Origin: Acidobacteriaceae bacterium
Lineage (GTDB): Bacteria; Acidobacteriota; Terriglobia; Terriglobales; Acidobacteriaceae
Assembly (NCBI GenBank): GCA_003151155.1
Contig: PLWX01000048.1
Location: 1 to 32,857, forward strand
Direction: 5' to 3'
Length of the DNA: 32,857 bases
Made by a program: the position numbers and the translations under genes
Notes under the pieces: generated by a model
What the model saw: only the letters and a program-made list of their open reading frames with translations
Told to the model about the DNA's origin: nothing
The model's database searches: none
Shown: positions 1-7,159 of the stretch, piece by piece
Position numbering within the stretch: the first letter of the stretch is position 1
How the letters are laid out: each line of letters starts with the position of its first letter

Positions 1-61
1 AAAGCCTCGTTTCGTAACAGCCTGATAAAGCCGGCCTTCTGCACATCCGTCGAAGCAAAAA

Positions 62-358
62 TTACTTTTTGCCAGGAGCGATGGAATCCTTCGCGGCCTT
101 GGCCACGCGGAACTTCACGACGGTCTTCGCAGGAATCTTGATCGGCTCGCCGGTCTGCGGATTGCGGCCTACGCGTGCCTTGCGATTCGATTTCACCAGG
201 CGGCCAAGGCCGGGGATCACGAACACGCCGTTCTTCTTCGTCTCTTTGACTGCGATTTCTGCGAGCGATTCGAGGAACGCTGCGGCGGTCTTGTTGCTCA
301 CTTCGTGGGTCTCGGCCATGTGTCGGACGAGTTGTGTCTTGGTCATGCCTGCTGCCAT
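62..358 (-). CDS. hup: HU/IHF-family DNA-binding protein
   Basis: Nucleoid-associated histone-like protein that binds and bends DNA as a dimer in the cytoplasm. The 98-residue product, close to the usual 90-100 for HU, has the N-terminal helical dimer region (TKTQLVRHMAE) followed by the family signature GLGRLVKSNRKARVGRNP and then TGEPIKIPAKTVVKF, the beta-arm and core. The start MAAGMTKTQ was chosen because a near-perfect Shine-Dalgarno (AAGGAGGA, 367-374) lies 8 nt upstream. A longer open frame reaching 493 has no such signal and would add 45 non-HU residues. The gene stands alone with its own leader and candidate promoter. Family assignment is secure; whether it is HU or an IHF-like paralog cannot be told from sequence. 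Confidence 0.95.
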   Translation of the reverse strand: MAAGMTKTQLVRHMAETHEVSNKTAAAFLESLAEIAVKETKKNGVFVIPGLGRLVKSNRKARVGRNPQTGEPIKIPAKTVVKFRVAKAAKDSIAPGKK

Positions 359-366
359 AGGAAAAA

Positions 367-374
367 TCCTCCTT
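367..374 (-). promoter_or_regulatory. Strong Shine-Dalgarno of the HU gene
   Basis: AAGGAGGA on the minus strand, 8 nt before the ATG at 358. It decides the start of the HU gene and contrasts with the many genes here that lack any ribosome-binding site. Confidence 0.85.
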
Positions 375-473
375 GATATTTGAGTCCGTCCGCCTTCGGA
401 AGTACCTGCAGGACTCCACGGAAACCCGCGATCCATGCGGCTTTTCAGCTTGTGGCGGTGCTCAATTGGGCAC

Positions 474-501
474 ATCATATTACATGCGCGCACAATTTGA
501 A
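474..501 (-). promoter_or_regulatory. Candidate sigma70-type promoter of the HU gene
   Basis: On the minus strand TTCAAA (496-501) and TATGAT (474-479) are separated by 16 nt. The second matches the -10 consensus in five of six positions and the first matches -35 in four of six. It would give a leader of roughly 110 nt. In that leader GAGTCC/GGACTC (411-416 with 382-387) can pair around an inner stem TCCG/CGGA (389-400), just upstream of the Shine-Dalgarno. Prediction only. Confidence 0.35.
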
Positions 502-587
502 CAGCATTTTCGCTAGATTTTATGCGGGTTTTCCACAGGCTACCCTTGCCGGACCCGCTGCCTATGCAGGTTTCCGCAACCTCACAT

Positions 588-605
588 AACAGTATGGTTA
601 CTGTT
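588..605. repeat. Perfect 7-bp inverted repeat (possible operator)
   Basis: AACAGTA (588-594) and TACTGTT (599-605) are exact reverse complements around a 4-nt centre. AT-rich and isolated in non-coding DNA, it resembles a dimeric repressor site more than a terminator, since no T-run follows on either strand. No partner regulator is encoded nearby. Confidence 0.35.
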
Positions 606-686
606 CATTACACAGCGTTTAACTTTGATCGTTGTACTCCCCTCGCGCAACGAATCGCAGCGCTATCCCTGCCGTCTGACATTTTT

Positions 687-1178
687 TTAATCTTCCGGTG
701 CCACCCACCGGTGCACTTCCCCACCTTCGGGGAGGCTCGCGAGTAGTTGCCGTGCGCTCTTTTGCAAAATGGGATGCGTCGCCCCAGGCGCGATTTCAGC
801 CAGTGGAACCAGTACGAAGCGCCTTGCATGCATCGCCGGATGTGGCAGAGTCAACTCCGGTGTGGTAACCGTTTCGTCATCGTAGAGCAATAAATCCAGA
901 TCGATATTCCGCGGACCTTTTGCCTGATTTCGCTCGCGGCCCATCGCGCGCTCAATCTTTAAGAGTATTCGCATCAATTCCACGGGAAGGCTCTCGGTCC
1001 GTAATTCCACCACACAATTCAGAAACCACGGCTGCGCGGTGAACTCCATCGGCTCAGTTTCATAGTAGGAAGAGATCCGCACCACCTCGCCGGCATCCTG
1101 CAGTCGCTCGCATGCCTCGCGCAGCTGCGCCAAGCGATCTCCCACATTTGAACCGAGCGAAAGGAAAGCGGTGTGCAT
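687..1178 (-). CDS. folK: 2-amino-4-hydroxy-6-hydroxymethyldihydropteridine pyrophosphokinase
   Basis: Transfers pyrophosphate from ATP to 6-hydroxymethyl-7,8-dihydropterin in folate synthesis (cytosolic). At 163 residues it has the usual HPPK size. It shows the N-terminal SLGSNVGDR, the signature GPRNIDLDLLLYDD with the two Mg-binding aspartates (about D93 and D95), and the C-terminal LPHPAMHARRFVLVPLAEIAP. The start MHTAFLSLGSN is set by homology. CATAAT ends 7 nt before it, suggesting a leaderless mRNA, although GAGGA directly abuts the ATG. No folB or folP neighbour is present; the divergent neighbour is the PilZ gene. Confidence 0.95.
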   Translation of the reverse strand: MHTAFLSLGSNVGDRLAQLREACERLQDAGEVVRISSYYETEPMEFTAQPWFLNCVVELRTESLPVELMRILLKIERAMGRERNQAKGPRNIDLDLLLYDDETVTTPELTLPHPAMHARRFVLVPLAEIAPGATHPILQKSARQLLASLPEGGEVHRWVAPED

Positions 1179-1185
1179 TCCTCTT

Positions 1186-1191
1186 ATTATG
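1186..1191 (-). promoter_or_regulatory. -10-like hexamer of folK
   Basis: CATAAT on the minus strand, 7 nt before the folK ATG; transcription would begin at or next to the start codon. No clear -35. Confidence 0.4.
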
Positions 1192-1276
1192 CGCTGCCGC
1201 GGATTCCCGTTGGCCCTCCGCATCCGGCATATCGCTTAGGTACTTCCGGCACGTGGTTCGATGGCTTCCACCGGTC

Positions 1277-1282
1277 TACTAT
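1277..1282 (+). promoter_or_regulatory. -10-like hexamer of the PilZ gene
   Basis: TACTAT 7 nt before the ATG at 1290, consistent with leaderless transcription. The -35 region is weak. Confidence 0.4.
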
Positions 1283-1289
1283 CTGCATA

Positions 1290-2009
1290 ATGCCGCTAAG
1301 TGCACTATTGTTGTCTGAGGATGCCAAGGTAATCCGGACTCTCCGCCCCATGTTGCCGGAATTCGGCATCCACACTGATCAATGCACTTCGCCGGAAAGC
1401 AGTCGCAAGCTTCTCAATACTCAAAAGTACGAAGCCATCATCGTCGACACTGATTCGCCCGGCGCCATGGACTTCCTGGCATCTATGCGTCAACTGCCCA
1501 TGACGCGTCACGCTATCATCTTTGCTCTCACCAGTTCCATCCCTGTGACGTCTGCCTTCAAAGCGGGCGCCAACTTCGTGCTTGAGAAGCCTCTCGCTAT
1601 CGACAAAGCCATGCGCAGCTTTCGCGCGGCACAAGGCCTGATTCTCCGCGAACGACGCCGCTATTTCCGGCACGCGGTGAACCTCTTCGCTACCTTTGAT
1701 TACGGCAGCTCGAGCGATGCCGTTTCCATCACCAACCTGAGTCTCGGCGGAATGGCGATCGAGTGCAGCACCATCTTCACTCCCGGTCTCACCATGAAAT
1801 GGAAATTTGAGCTGCCGGAAGGCAAAGGCATCATCGAAGGCAAGGGTGAAGTTAGTTGGGCGGATAACACTGGCCACGCCGGAATCTGCTTCCTCCTCGT
1901 GCCGCTGCCCTACAAGTTACGCCTTGAAAGTTGGCTCAGCGAGCGTTCTCTCGATGAGCCCCTACCGCTCTATCTCAACGTTAATCAAAGTTGGAACCAG
2001 GGAGTTTAG
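1290..2009 (+). CDS. Receiver-like domain fused to a PilZ domain
   Basis: Predicted cytosolic signalling protein of 239 residues. Residues 4-115 resemble a CheY-type receiver: IIVDTD with a candidate phospho-acceptor Asp (D53 or D55), a conserved-type Thr at T81 and the EKP lysine at K100. The usual N-terminal acidic pair is only SED, so phosphorylation is uncertain. Residues 120-205 are a PilZ domain with the c-di-GMP-binding arginines in RRRYFR (122-127) and the NLSLGG motif (149-154). There is no DNA-binding output, so it probably acts by protein contact, coupling a phospho or pseudo-receiver input to c-di-GMP. The ATG at 1290 was preferred over a longer frame from 1173 that would overlap folK. 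Confidence 0.85.
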   Translation: MPLSALLLSEDAKVIRTLRPMLPEFGIHTDQCTSPESSRKLLNTQKYEAIIVDTDSPGAMDFLASMRQLPMTRHAIIFALTSSIPVTSAFKAGANFVLEKPLAIDKAMRSFRAAQGLILRERRRYFRHAVNLFATFDYGSSSDAVSITNLSLGGMAIECSTIFTPGLTMKWKFELPEGKGIIEGKGEVSWADNTGHAGICFLLVPLPYKLRLESWLSERSLDEPLPLYLNVNQSWNQGV

Positions 2010-2019
2010 CGCGGCTGAA

Positions 2020-2940
2020 TTACAAGCGTTCGGCGACGGACGCCGGTTCCCGAAAGCCAGGAATCTCGCGCTCATCCTCGTCATCAACCGTTGACTCCTG
2101 CCAGAACGATTGATCGCGCAGAATCTTCGACACCAGCGCTGTATGCATCGCATGACCCGCCCGGTCCGCCACGATTCGTCCCAGCAGTCGCCGCCCCAAC
2201 AGAGCCAGATCGCCGATCAAGTCGAGAACCTTGTGTCGCACGAATTCGTCAGGGTAGCGCAGCGGCGGATTCTTAATGCCATCGTCGGTCAGTACGATCG
2301 CGTTTTGCTCGGAAGCTCCGCGAATCAACCCCATGTTGAGCATGGCGTCACGATCGCGTAAAAAACCGAACGTCCTCGCCGGAGCAATCTCCCGCAGGAA
2401 ATTCCCATTCGAAAGCTCGACCTCAAAACTCTCGCGTCCGATCAGCGGATGCGGGAAGTTAATCGAATAACTCACCGAATACCCGTCGTACGGATATACC
2501 GCGATGAACTTGTCCCCTTCGCGCAATTCAACCGGCTTCACGATCCGGATATAGCTTCGCTTGCGCCGCTGTTTGCGCAGCCCCGCGCGTACGATCATCT
2601 CCACGAACGGCTGCGCACTGCCATCCAGGATCGGCAACTCGAGGTTGTCGATCTCGACGATCGCGTTATCCACGCCCATCCCAATGAAGGCTGAAAGCAG
2701 GTGCTCGGTGGTCGATATCAGCACGCCCTTCTTCATCAAACTGGTCGCGTAGCTGACTTTTGCAACATTCCGTCCCGTCGCTTCGATCGCGTAACTGTCC
2801 AGATCAGTGCGGCGGAATACAATCCCTTCGCCCGCGGGCGAGGGCAGTATCCGCAAATGTACCGGCGCGCCACTGTGCAGTCCCACGCCGTGACACTCGA
2901 CCGATGTTCGAATTGTTTGTTCAAATCCCAATAGGTACAA
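2020..2940 (-). CDS. lpxC: UDP-3-O-acyl-N-acetylglucosamine deacetylase
   Basis: Zinc enzyme of the committed step of lipid A synthesis. All expected active-site elements are present: TTEHLLSAF with catalytic E79 and zinc ligand H80, FPHPLIGR, RTFGF, DEFVRHKVLDLIGD with zinc ligands H236 and D240, and GHAMH with catalytic H263. At 306 residues it matches LpxC (about 300). It is a single gene, not fused to FabZ. The start is uncertain: TTG at 2940 or TTG at 2931, both just before GFEQTI. No good ribosome-binding site or -10 box was identified. Together with waaA and lpxK downstream it shows an LPS-making didermic organism. Confidence 0.96.
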   Translation of the reverse strand: MYLLGFEQTIRTSVECHGVGLHSGAPVHLRILPSPAGEGIVFRRTDLDSYAIEATGRNVAKVSYATSLMKKGVLISTTEHLLSAFIGMGVDNAIVEIDNLELPILDGSAQPFVEMIVRAGLRKQRRKRSYIRIVKPVELREGDKFIAVYPYDGYSVSYSINFPHPLIGRESFEVELSNGNFLREIAPARTFGFLRDRDAMLNMGLIRGASEQNAIVLTDDGIKNPPLRYPDEFVRHKVLDLIGDLALLGRRLLGRIVADRAGHAMHTALVSKILRDQSFWQESTVDDEDEREIPGFREPASVAERL

Positions 2941-3214
2941 ACCCTATCTCGCGAGCTGGTAATAGATTACAAGCCTGGGCTGCCCCATCGATGTGTCGAT
3001 TTAGCCACAGACTCCCGGTTCGAATAAGTGGTCCTGCTCGCAAGCCACGGCAGGGCAGAGCTTTACGGAGGCGGGGCGTGCGTTTACTTTCGCAACACTC
3101 CACACTTATTTACCAGACCGCATGGAGGTGGGGCTTTACTGTAGAGTGGATTTCCATCCTCCGGCGAATATCGCAAGACAACCGGGACACGCTCGCCATT
3201 TGCTCTGCTTCTGC

Positions 3215-3220
3215 GAGAAT
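3215..3220 (+). promoter_or_regulatory. Extended -10-like element of the GT-C gene
   Basis: GAGAAT preceded by TGC (TGn form), 6 nt before the ATG at 3227; predicts a leaderless transcript. Confidence 0.35.
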
Positions 3221-3226
3221 AGGCCG

Positions 3227-4510
3227 ATGGCGCTTGCCCCTCAGGAACTTGTCACCACATCCGACGCCGCAAACCCTGGCTTTCGCAGGCTGTACTTCGC
3301 CCTCTTCGCGGTCGCTTTCGTGCTTCGGATCGCCAGCATGCTCTGGTGGAAGAGCTACAACTTTCCAACTCCATCGCCTTTTAACGAAGTGGGACGCCTC
3401 ATCGAGCGTCTGGCCACTGGCCACGGTTTCTCTTCTCCCTATGGTGGTGAAACCGGATACACCGCCGCCTTCCCACCCGTCTATCCCTTCCTTGGTTCGC
3501 TTCTTTATCGCATCTTTGGCTCGTATACAGCCATGGCCCGTATCACTCTGCTGGCCATGAATTGCGTTTTCGGCGCCGCCAATGCCATCCTCATTCACCA
3601 ACTCTCACTGCGCACTCTGGGCCGCCGCACCGGGCTGCTCGCAGCCTGGGCGTGGGCCCTCTTTCCCGTTTTCTTTCGTTGGGACATCACCTGGATCTGG
3701 GAATTCTCCTTCAGCGCGCTGCTCCTCACCTGGCTCTTCATTCTCACCATGGATCTCGCAGAGAAGGGAACCGTTCGCCGATGGATCGGTTTCGGCGCTG
3801 CATGGGGTTTGGCCAGCCTCGCCAATCCCGCGCTCGTGAGCCTGCTTCCCTTCAGCGGACTCTACGCCGCCTTTCGCAATGCTCGCTGCGGTAAACGATG
3901 GTTCGCTCCGGCTGCCATCTCCGCCGTTATGTTCTTCGCTGTCCTCTCGCCCTGGCTGCTGCGCAACTACGAAATCTTTCACAAGTTCATTTTTGTACGC
4001 GACAACTTCTGGCTGGAATTTCAGCTCGGCAACTTTCACGGCAGCACGGCCCTGGGATTCGGACCGCTCCATCCCACGGGCAGCGCCCGGCTTCTTCAGC
4101 GCTTTCACGATCTCGAAGAAATCGGCTATATGGAAGACCGCAAGCAGCTTGCGGTCACCTTCCTGCATAACTATCCTGCGGAATTTCGCGCGCTGACCTG
4201 GCGTCGCATCCAGTGGTTCTGGGATGGCACCTCGGTCATTTACCAGGCCAACGAATGGTGGCAGCCTTGGGAAGTGTGGTGGCTTTCGGTCGTCAGCTTC
4301 CTGGGCTTGTTGTTTGCGCTCACCCGGCGTCCTCCGGGATGGTTCTTGTTTCTCGCAGTCGTGTTCGTCTACCCGCTGCCCTACTACATCACCTACGCCA
4401 ACGCGAAATATCGCCACGCCATCGAGCCGGAACTCGCGCTGCTTGGAGCTTATTTTTTTGTCGTGCTCTACGGAGAATTCGAGAAAGCCCGCGGGAGAAA
4501 GGCTACTTAG
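3227..4510 (+). CDS. Polytopic membrane glycosyltransferase (GT-C / ArnT-PMT-like)
   Basis: A 427-residue integral membrane protein with about ten hydrophobic segments, the first at residues 21-35 (FALFAVAFVLRIASM). The loop after TM1 contains the typical FPPVYPFLGSLLYRIFG stretch seen in ArnT/dolichyl-phosphate-mannose mannosyltransferase-like proteins, which transfer a sugar from a polyprenyl-phosphate donor on the outer face of the inner membrane. The acceptor is unknown; LPS, a glycolipid or protein are possible. The start at 3227 removes a 35-residue non-hydrophobic extension. Its stop overlaps the convergent neighbour's stop by 8 bp. Family confident, substrate not assigned. Confidence 0.75.
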   Translation: MALAPQELVTTSDAANPGFRRLYFALFAVAFVLRIASMLWWKSYNFPTPSPFNEVGRLIERLATGHGFSSPYGGETGYTAAFPPVYPFLGSLLYRIFGSYTAMARITLLAMNCVFGAANAILIHQLSLRTLGRRTGLLAAWAWALFPVFFRWDITWIWEFSFSALLLTWLFILTMDLAEKGTVRRWIGFGAAWGLASLANPALVSLLPFSGLYAAFRNARCGKRWFAPAAISAVMFFAVLSPWLLRNYEIFHKFIFVRDNFWLEFQLGNFHGSTALGFGPLHPTGSARLLQRFHDLEEIGYMEDRKQLAVTFLHNYPAEFRALTWRRIQWFWDGTSVIYQANEWWQPWEVWWLSVVSFLGLLFALTRRPPGWFLFLAVVFVYPLPYYITYANAKYRHAIEPELALLGAYFFVVLYGEFEKARGRKAT

Positions 4511-5183
4511 GCCAATACTGCGGATGAGGGTCAACCGCTTTCACTTTCATGAAGCCGGAGATCTTCGCAAAATCCTCGCTGTCGGTCTCGAGAACCACCT
4601 TCTGCTTCTCTCCCGCCAGTAGCGGATCGAGCAAGTAAAGCTCTTTCAGGTCGATCATCCGCTCGCCGCGCGGTGATCGATACTCGTCCCACATCGCGCC
4701 CACCAATAACTCCGCCTTGCCATCGACGAACAGGATGAGTACTTCGTCTTGCATGATCGGCACCAGCAGCGACGACACATTCGACGGCATGCCCGAGAAG
4801 TACTGCATCTTCACCTCAACGTGCCGTCCATCCTCCAGGATGTATTCCCCTTCGCCTTTGCGGATGAGTTCTTCCGGCGTGCCCATCTGTTCCATGCAAA
4901 CATCGCCGCCATAATATTTGTCCAGCCACGCGTCCTGCGGGATCTCCGCGTTCTCCACCTTCAATACCGCCGCAAGTGAGGCCGCCCACGAATGATTGAC
5001 ACAAGCCTGGGTCGCATGGACTTCCGGCATATGCTCCACCTGCTGGATGTGAATCACGCCTTTTGGCTTTTCTTTGTCGGGTTGCGCAGCATCGGTTGGC
5101 GATTTCTCGGGACCACTTTGCTGCGCGAAACCCCAGCCTGCGAACAACCCTGCCACCAGAAGTATCCGAGACAGTTTGCGCAT
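4503..5183 (-). CDS. Exported protein resembling a papain-like (AvrRpt2/C39-type) peptidase without its catalytic Cys/His
   Basis: 226 residues with an N-terminal signal peptide (MRKLSRILLVAGLFAGWGFAQ). Residues 58-75 (TQACVNHSWAASLAAVL) align in pattern with the Q-x-x-x-C-WAAS motif of papain-like cysteine peptidases, but the nucleophile position holds serine (S65). The region where HALVLVGA with the catalytic His is expected reads KAELLVGAMWDEY (156-168), followed by a conserved-looking LYLLDPL. I therefore see a protease-like fold that is probably inactive and may bind peptides in the periplasm. The fold assignment rests on short motifs and is tentative. It starts 2 nt after the ruvA stop, so it is co-transcribed with ruvA. 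Confidence 0.6.
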   Translation of the reverse strand: MRKLSRILLVAGLFAGWGFAQQSGPEKSPTDAAQPDKEKPKGVIHIQQVEHMPEVHATQACVNHSWAASLAAVLKVENAEIPQDAWLDKYYGGDVCMEQMGTPEELIRKGEGEYILEDGRHVEVKMQYFSGMPSNVSSLLVPIMQDEVLILFVDGKAELLVGAMWDEYRSPRGERMIDLKELYLLDPLLAGEKQKVVLETDSEDFAKISGFMKVKAVDPHPQYWPK

Positions 5184-5185
5184 GA

Positions 5186-5767
5186 CTAGCGTGACAGCAT
5201 CCCCAAGGTCGCTCGAAACAATTCGTCGAAGTTCAAGGCTGTCCCCGACTTCAGCGCCCGCGTCATCCCATGCTCCGCCGCCGCCCTCTGATAGCCCAGG
5301 TTCACCAACGCGGAGATCACATCCTCTTCCACCTGGTTCACACTCGTCACCGCGGGCGCAGCTCCAAAGTGATCGAGCTTGTCTTTCAGCTCGAGGATCA
5401 TCCGTTCCGCCGTCTTTTTGCCGACACCGGGAATCTTCGTCAGTCGCGTGACATCATTGCCACGGATCGCTCCCACAACTTCCAGTGCGGCCATGCTCAG
5501 AACCGTGATTGCCAGTTTCGGCCCAATCCCACTTACCGTCAGCAATCGTTCGAACAGTAACTTCTCTTCTGGACGCACGAACCCATACAGCGCCAGTGCG
5601 TCCTCGCGCACGTGCGTATGGATATATAACGATGCCTCAGCGCCTTCTGTGCCAAGCTCCGAAAACGTAGGCACACTGATCGTGACGTCATAACCAACGC
5701 CCCCGCACTCCACAATTGCCTGGTTGGGCCGCTTGGCCAATATCTTGCCGCGAAGATGAGCAATCAC
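5186..5767 (-). CDS. ruvA: Holliday junction branch-migration protein RuvA
   Basis: DNA-binding subunit of RuvAB, which drives Holliday junction migration in recombination repair. 193 residues: OB-fold domain I (1-64), two helix-hairpin-helix motifs (about 72-90, LLTVSGIGPKLAITVL, and 107-126, LTKIPGVGKKTAERM), and the C-terminal RuvB-contacting domain III (about 145-193, EEDVISALVNLGYQ). The start codon is GTG (5765-5767), placed by homology (MIAHLRGKI). TACAAT ends 6 nt before it. ruvB and ruvC are not in the window; the exported protease-like gene follows in the same transcript. Confidence 0.96.
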   Translation of the reverse strand: MIAHLRGKILAKRPNQAIVECGGVGYDVTISVPTFSELGTEGAEASLYIHTHVREDALALYGFVRPEEKLLFERLLTVSGIGPKLAITVLSMAALEVVGAIRGNDVTRLTKIPGVGKKTAERMILELKDKLDHFGAAPAVTSVNQVEEDVISALVNLGYQRAAAEHGMTRALKSGTALNFDELFRATLGMLSR

Positions 5768-5773
5768 CCCTCG

Positions 5774-5779
5774 ATTGTA
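5774..5779 (-). promoter_or_regulatory. -10 element of ruvA
   Basis: TACAAT (minus strand) 6 nt before the GTG start, with a partial -35 (GCGACA) 16 nt further upstream. Predicts leaderless ruvA mRNA. Confidence 0.5.
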
Positions 5780-5869
5780 GACACTCCCTGCGTTGTCGCG
5801 AAGAGTAACTACGCAGGAGCCATGCCTGTGCCGGCCAGAAATCTATTCAGCGCCTGCGAAGAGCGGGTG

Positions 5870-6039
5870 TATGATGCGCCGCAATGCGGTTCGTGGGGCG
5901 GGCCCCGGCAGCGTTGGCTGGCAACCAGCAAGGCGGGAACTCGACATCCAAGTTAGTAGTAAGTGGCACGTAAAACTGAGCAGCAACGGCGGACCTTCAG
6001 CTCCTGGCAACGCTGAATTGCCCTCCGATGAGGAGACCC
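5870..6039 (+). promoter_or_regulatory. Candidate promoter and highly structured 5' leader of the gene at 6040
   Basis: TATGAT at 5870-5875 is a good -10 candidate, giving a leader of about 155 nt. The leader can form GCTGG-CAA-CCAGC (5917-5929), GGGG/CCCC (5895-5906), TTCAGC/GCTGAA (5996-6017), GGCAA/TTGCC (6006-6022) and CCTC/GAGG (6022-6033), the last covering the Shine-Dalgarno. CAGCGTTG (5909-5916) is fully complementary to CAACGCTG (6008-6015), a pairing that excludes the TTCAGC/GCTGAA hairpin. Mutually exclusive helices next to a ribosome-binding site resemble a translational switch. It does not match any riboswitch class I can name with confidence. Confidence 0.4.
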
Positions 6040-6315
6040 ATGGCTTCAGGACAAGTGGAACCTACCGGCACGCCCCAGCATCCGCAGGAAGACGAAGAGG
6101 AAAGAAAGAAATTACGGCGCTTGCAGATCATGATCGACATGGTCATGTCGGTGATCGCGCAGGATCCGCACTTGGGCCGTGAAGAAGCCACCCAGATGGC
6201 CAACGATGCCAAGCGCGCCGCCCTGGCCATGTTTCCCGACAAAGAACTCGCCTTCGATTTGCTCTACAAACCGCGGCTGCAGCGGCTGCTGCGCGAGCGC
6301 TATCGGATCATCTAA
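6040..6315 (+). CDS. Small conserved hypothetical protein, charged and helical
   Basis: 91 residues, cytosolic, no signal peptide or membrane segment. A disordered N-terminus (ASGQVEPTGTPQHPQEDEEE) precedes a predicted helical body (KLRRLQIMIDMVMSVIAQDP, then LGREEATQMANDAKRAALAMFP, ending RLLRERYRII). No function recognised. The ATG at 6040 was chosen over an in-frame ATG at 6028 because GAGGAGA lies at the right distance before 6040. It ends 3 bp from the convergent DUF3108 gene. The long structured leader upstream suggests its expression is controlled post-transcriptionally. Confidence 0.75.
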   Translation: MASGQVEPTGTPQHPQEDEEERKKLRRLQIMIDMVMSVIAQDPHLGREEATQMANDAKRAALAMFPDKELAFDLLYKPRLQRLLRERYRII

Positions 6316-6318
6316 CAG

Positions 6319-7155
6319 CTATTCTTTTTGCCGGTCGATGCGGGTAAGGCGAATCGTCAGCGTTCCCCAAAACATGCGTGCCCGCATGAGTACCGGGATG
6401 TGCTGGCCGTCGTTCGTGTACCATACCCAGATTTTCCCGCGCTGCTTCAACACACCTGAATCGGCCTCGGGCTGTACCCGGATCGTCTGGAAGGTACCCG
6501 CCGGCGTCTTCACTTCTTCATGCCCTTCGACGTGCGCTTGCACGTTGACCGTCTTCCCGCCGTCGTTCAGCGGGAAGCTATAAGTCGCGCCGTCATGCAG
6601 CGGCAGCGTCGCGCCATACAAAATCCCTGAGAGCACATCGGTCACGCACGGCGGAATATCCTGTTCCTGGTGCTTGGTCGCATTGTCTTTCAGGTTGCGC
6701 TCGTCCAGCATCGCCTTGCGCTTCTGATAGTCGAACCGGATGTTGGTTTCGCGTTTATGCGTCCCCTCTTCCGTGTGCTTCGTGATGTGGGAAGAGCACA
6801 GCGAACGCGCGTCGAAGTACGAATCAAACCGGTCGGCCACCCGGTACAGCATCGCCACCACGCCCACCGAATCGGCGGTCGCACTGACGTGATATTCACT
6901 GCCGTTGTTGCTCAGTTTGATCGTGGCATTGCCCGCGGTCCACAGTCTCCAGTCGGCATCGTAGGAGAACTGCTCTCCGACCGGCAGGTGAAAATTAGGC
7001 GCGAGCGGCTGGATGTAATACGAGGTCCCAATCGAAGCTGTCGTCGGTCCCGGCCCGGATGGAGCTTTGCCGGTTGTTTGGCCTACGCCTCCCAAGGGAA
7101 TGCACGACAACAGGAAGGCCAGGCAGTACAGAATTCGAAGTCGCAAGAAGGTCAC
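6319..7155 (-). CDS. DUF3108 family exported protein
   Basis: 278 residues with a signal peptide (MTFLRLRILYCLAFLLSCIPLGGVGQ). The body matches the DUF3108 pattern: LPVGEQFSYDADWRLWTAGNA, then a central DRFDSYFDARSL and the C-terminal ETPAGTFQTIRVQP-like stretch and GKIWVWYTNDGQHIPV. It is a periplasmic or outer-membrane beta-rich protein of unknown function. The start is GTG. It is the last gene of the waaA operon, 4 nt after the methyltransferase stop, so an envelope role is likely by context only. Confidence 0.8.
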   Translation of the reverse strand: MTFLRLRILYCLAFLLSCIPLGGVGQTTGKAPSGPGPTTASIGTSYYIQPLAPNFHLPVGEQFSYDADWRLWTAGNATIKLSNNGSEYHVSATADSVGVVAMLYRVADRFDSYFDARSLCSSHITKHTEEGTHKRETNIRFDYQKRKAMLDERNLKDNATKHQEQDIPPCVTDVLSGILYGATLPLHDGATYSFPLNDGGKTVNVQAHVEGHEEVKTPAGTFQTIRVQPEADSGVLKQRGKIWVWYTNDGQHIPVLMRARMFWGTLTIRLTRIDRQKE

Positions 7156-7159
7156 TCGG

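Larger units (their letters stand above)
359..686. other. Intergenic region hup-folK, no gene seen
   Basis: 328 bp without a convincing coding region; the open frames here lack coding-like composition or recognisable motifs. It holds the HU leader and promoter at its left end and a perfect 7-bp inverted repeat AACAGTA-tggt-TACTGTT at 588-605, which could be an operator. A 5-bp inverted repeat CGTTG/CAACG spans about 632-654. No obvious terminator follows folK. Confidence 0.5.

Noticed and set aside
3020..3040. tRNA-like GGTTCGAAT (T-loop look-alike) upstream of the GT-C gene
   Set aside because: The flanking bases cannot form a 5-bp T-stem, and no acceptor or anticodon stem was found around it.
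5882..6039. SAM-family riboswitch suggested by GGCAACC-type segments
   Set aside because: The GGCAACC and CCGGC pieces recall SAM-clan aptamers, but I could not place the conserved core helices, and the downstream gene is not a methionine or SAM gene; left as an unclassified structured leader.
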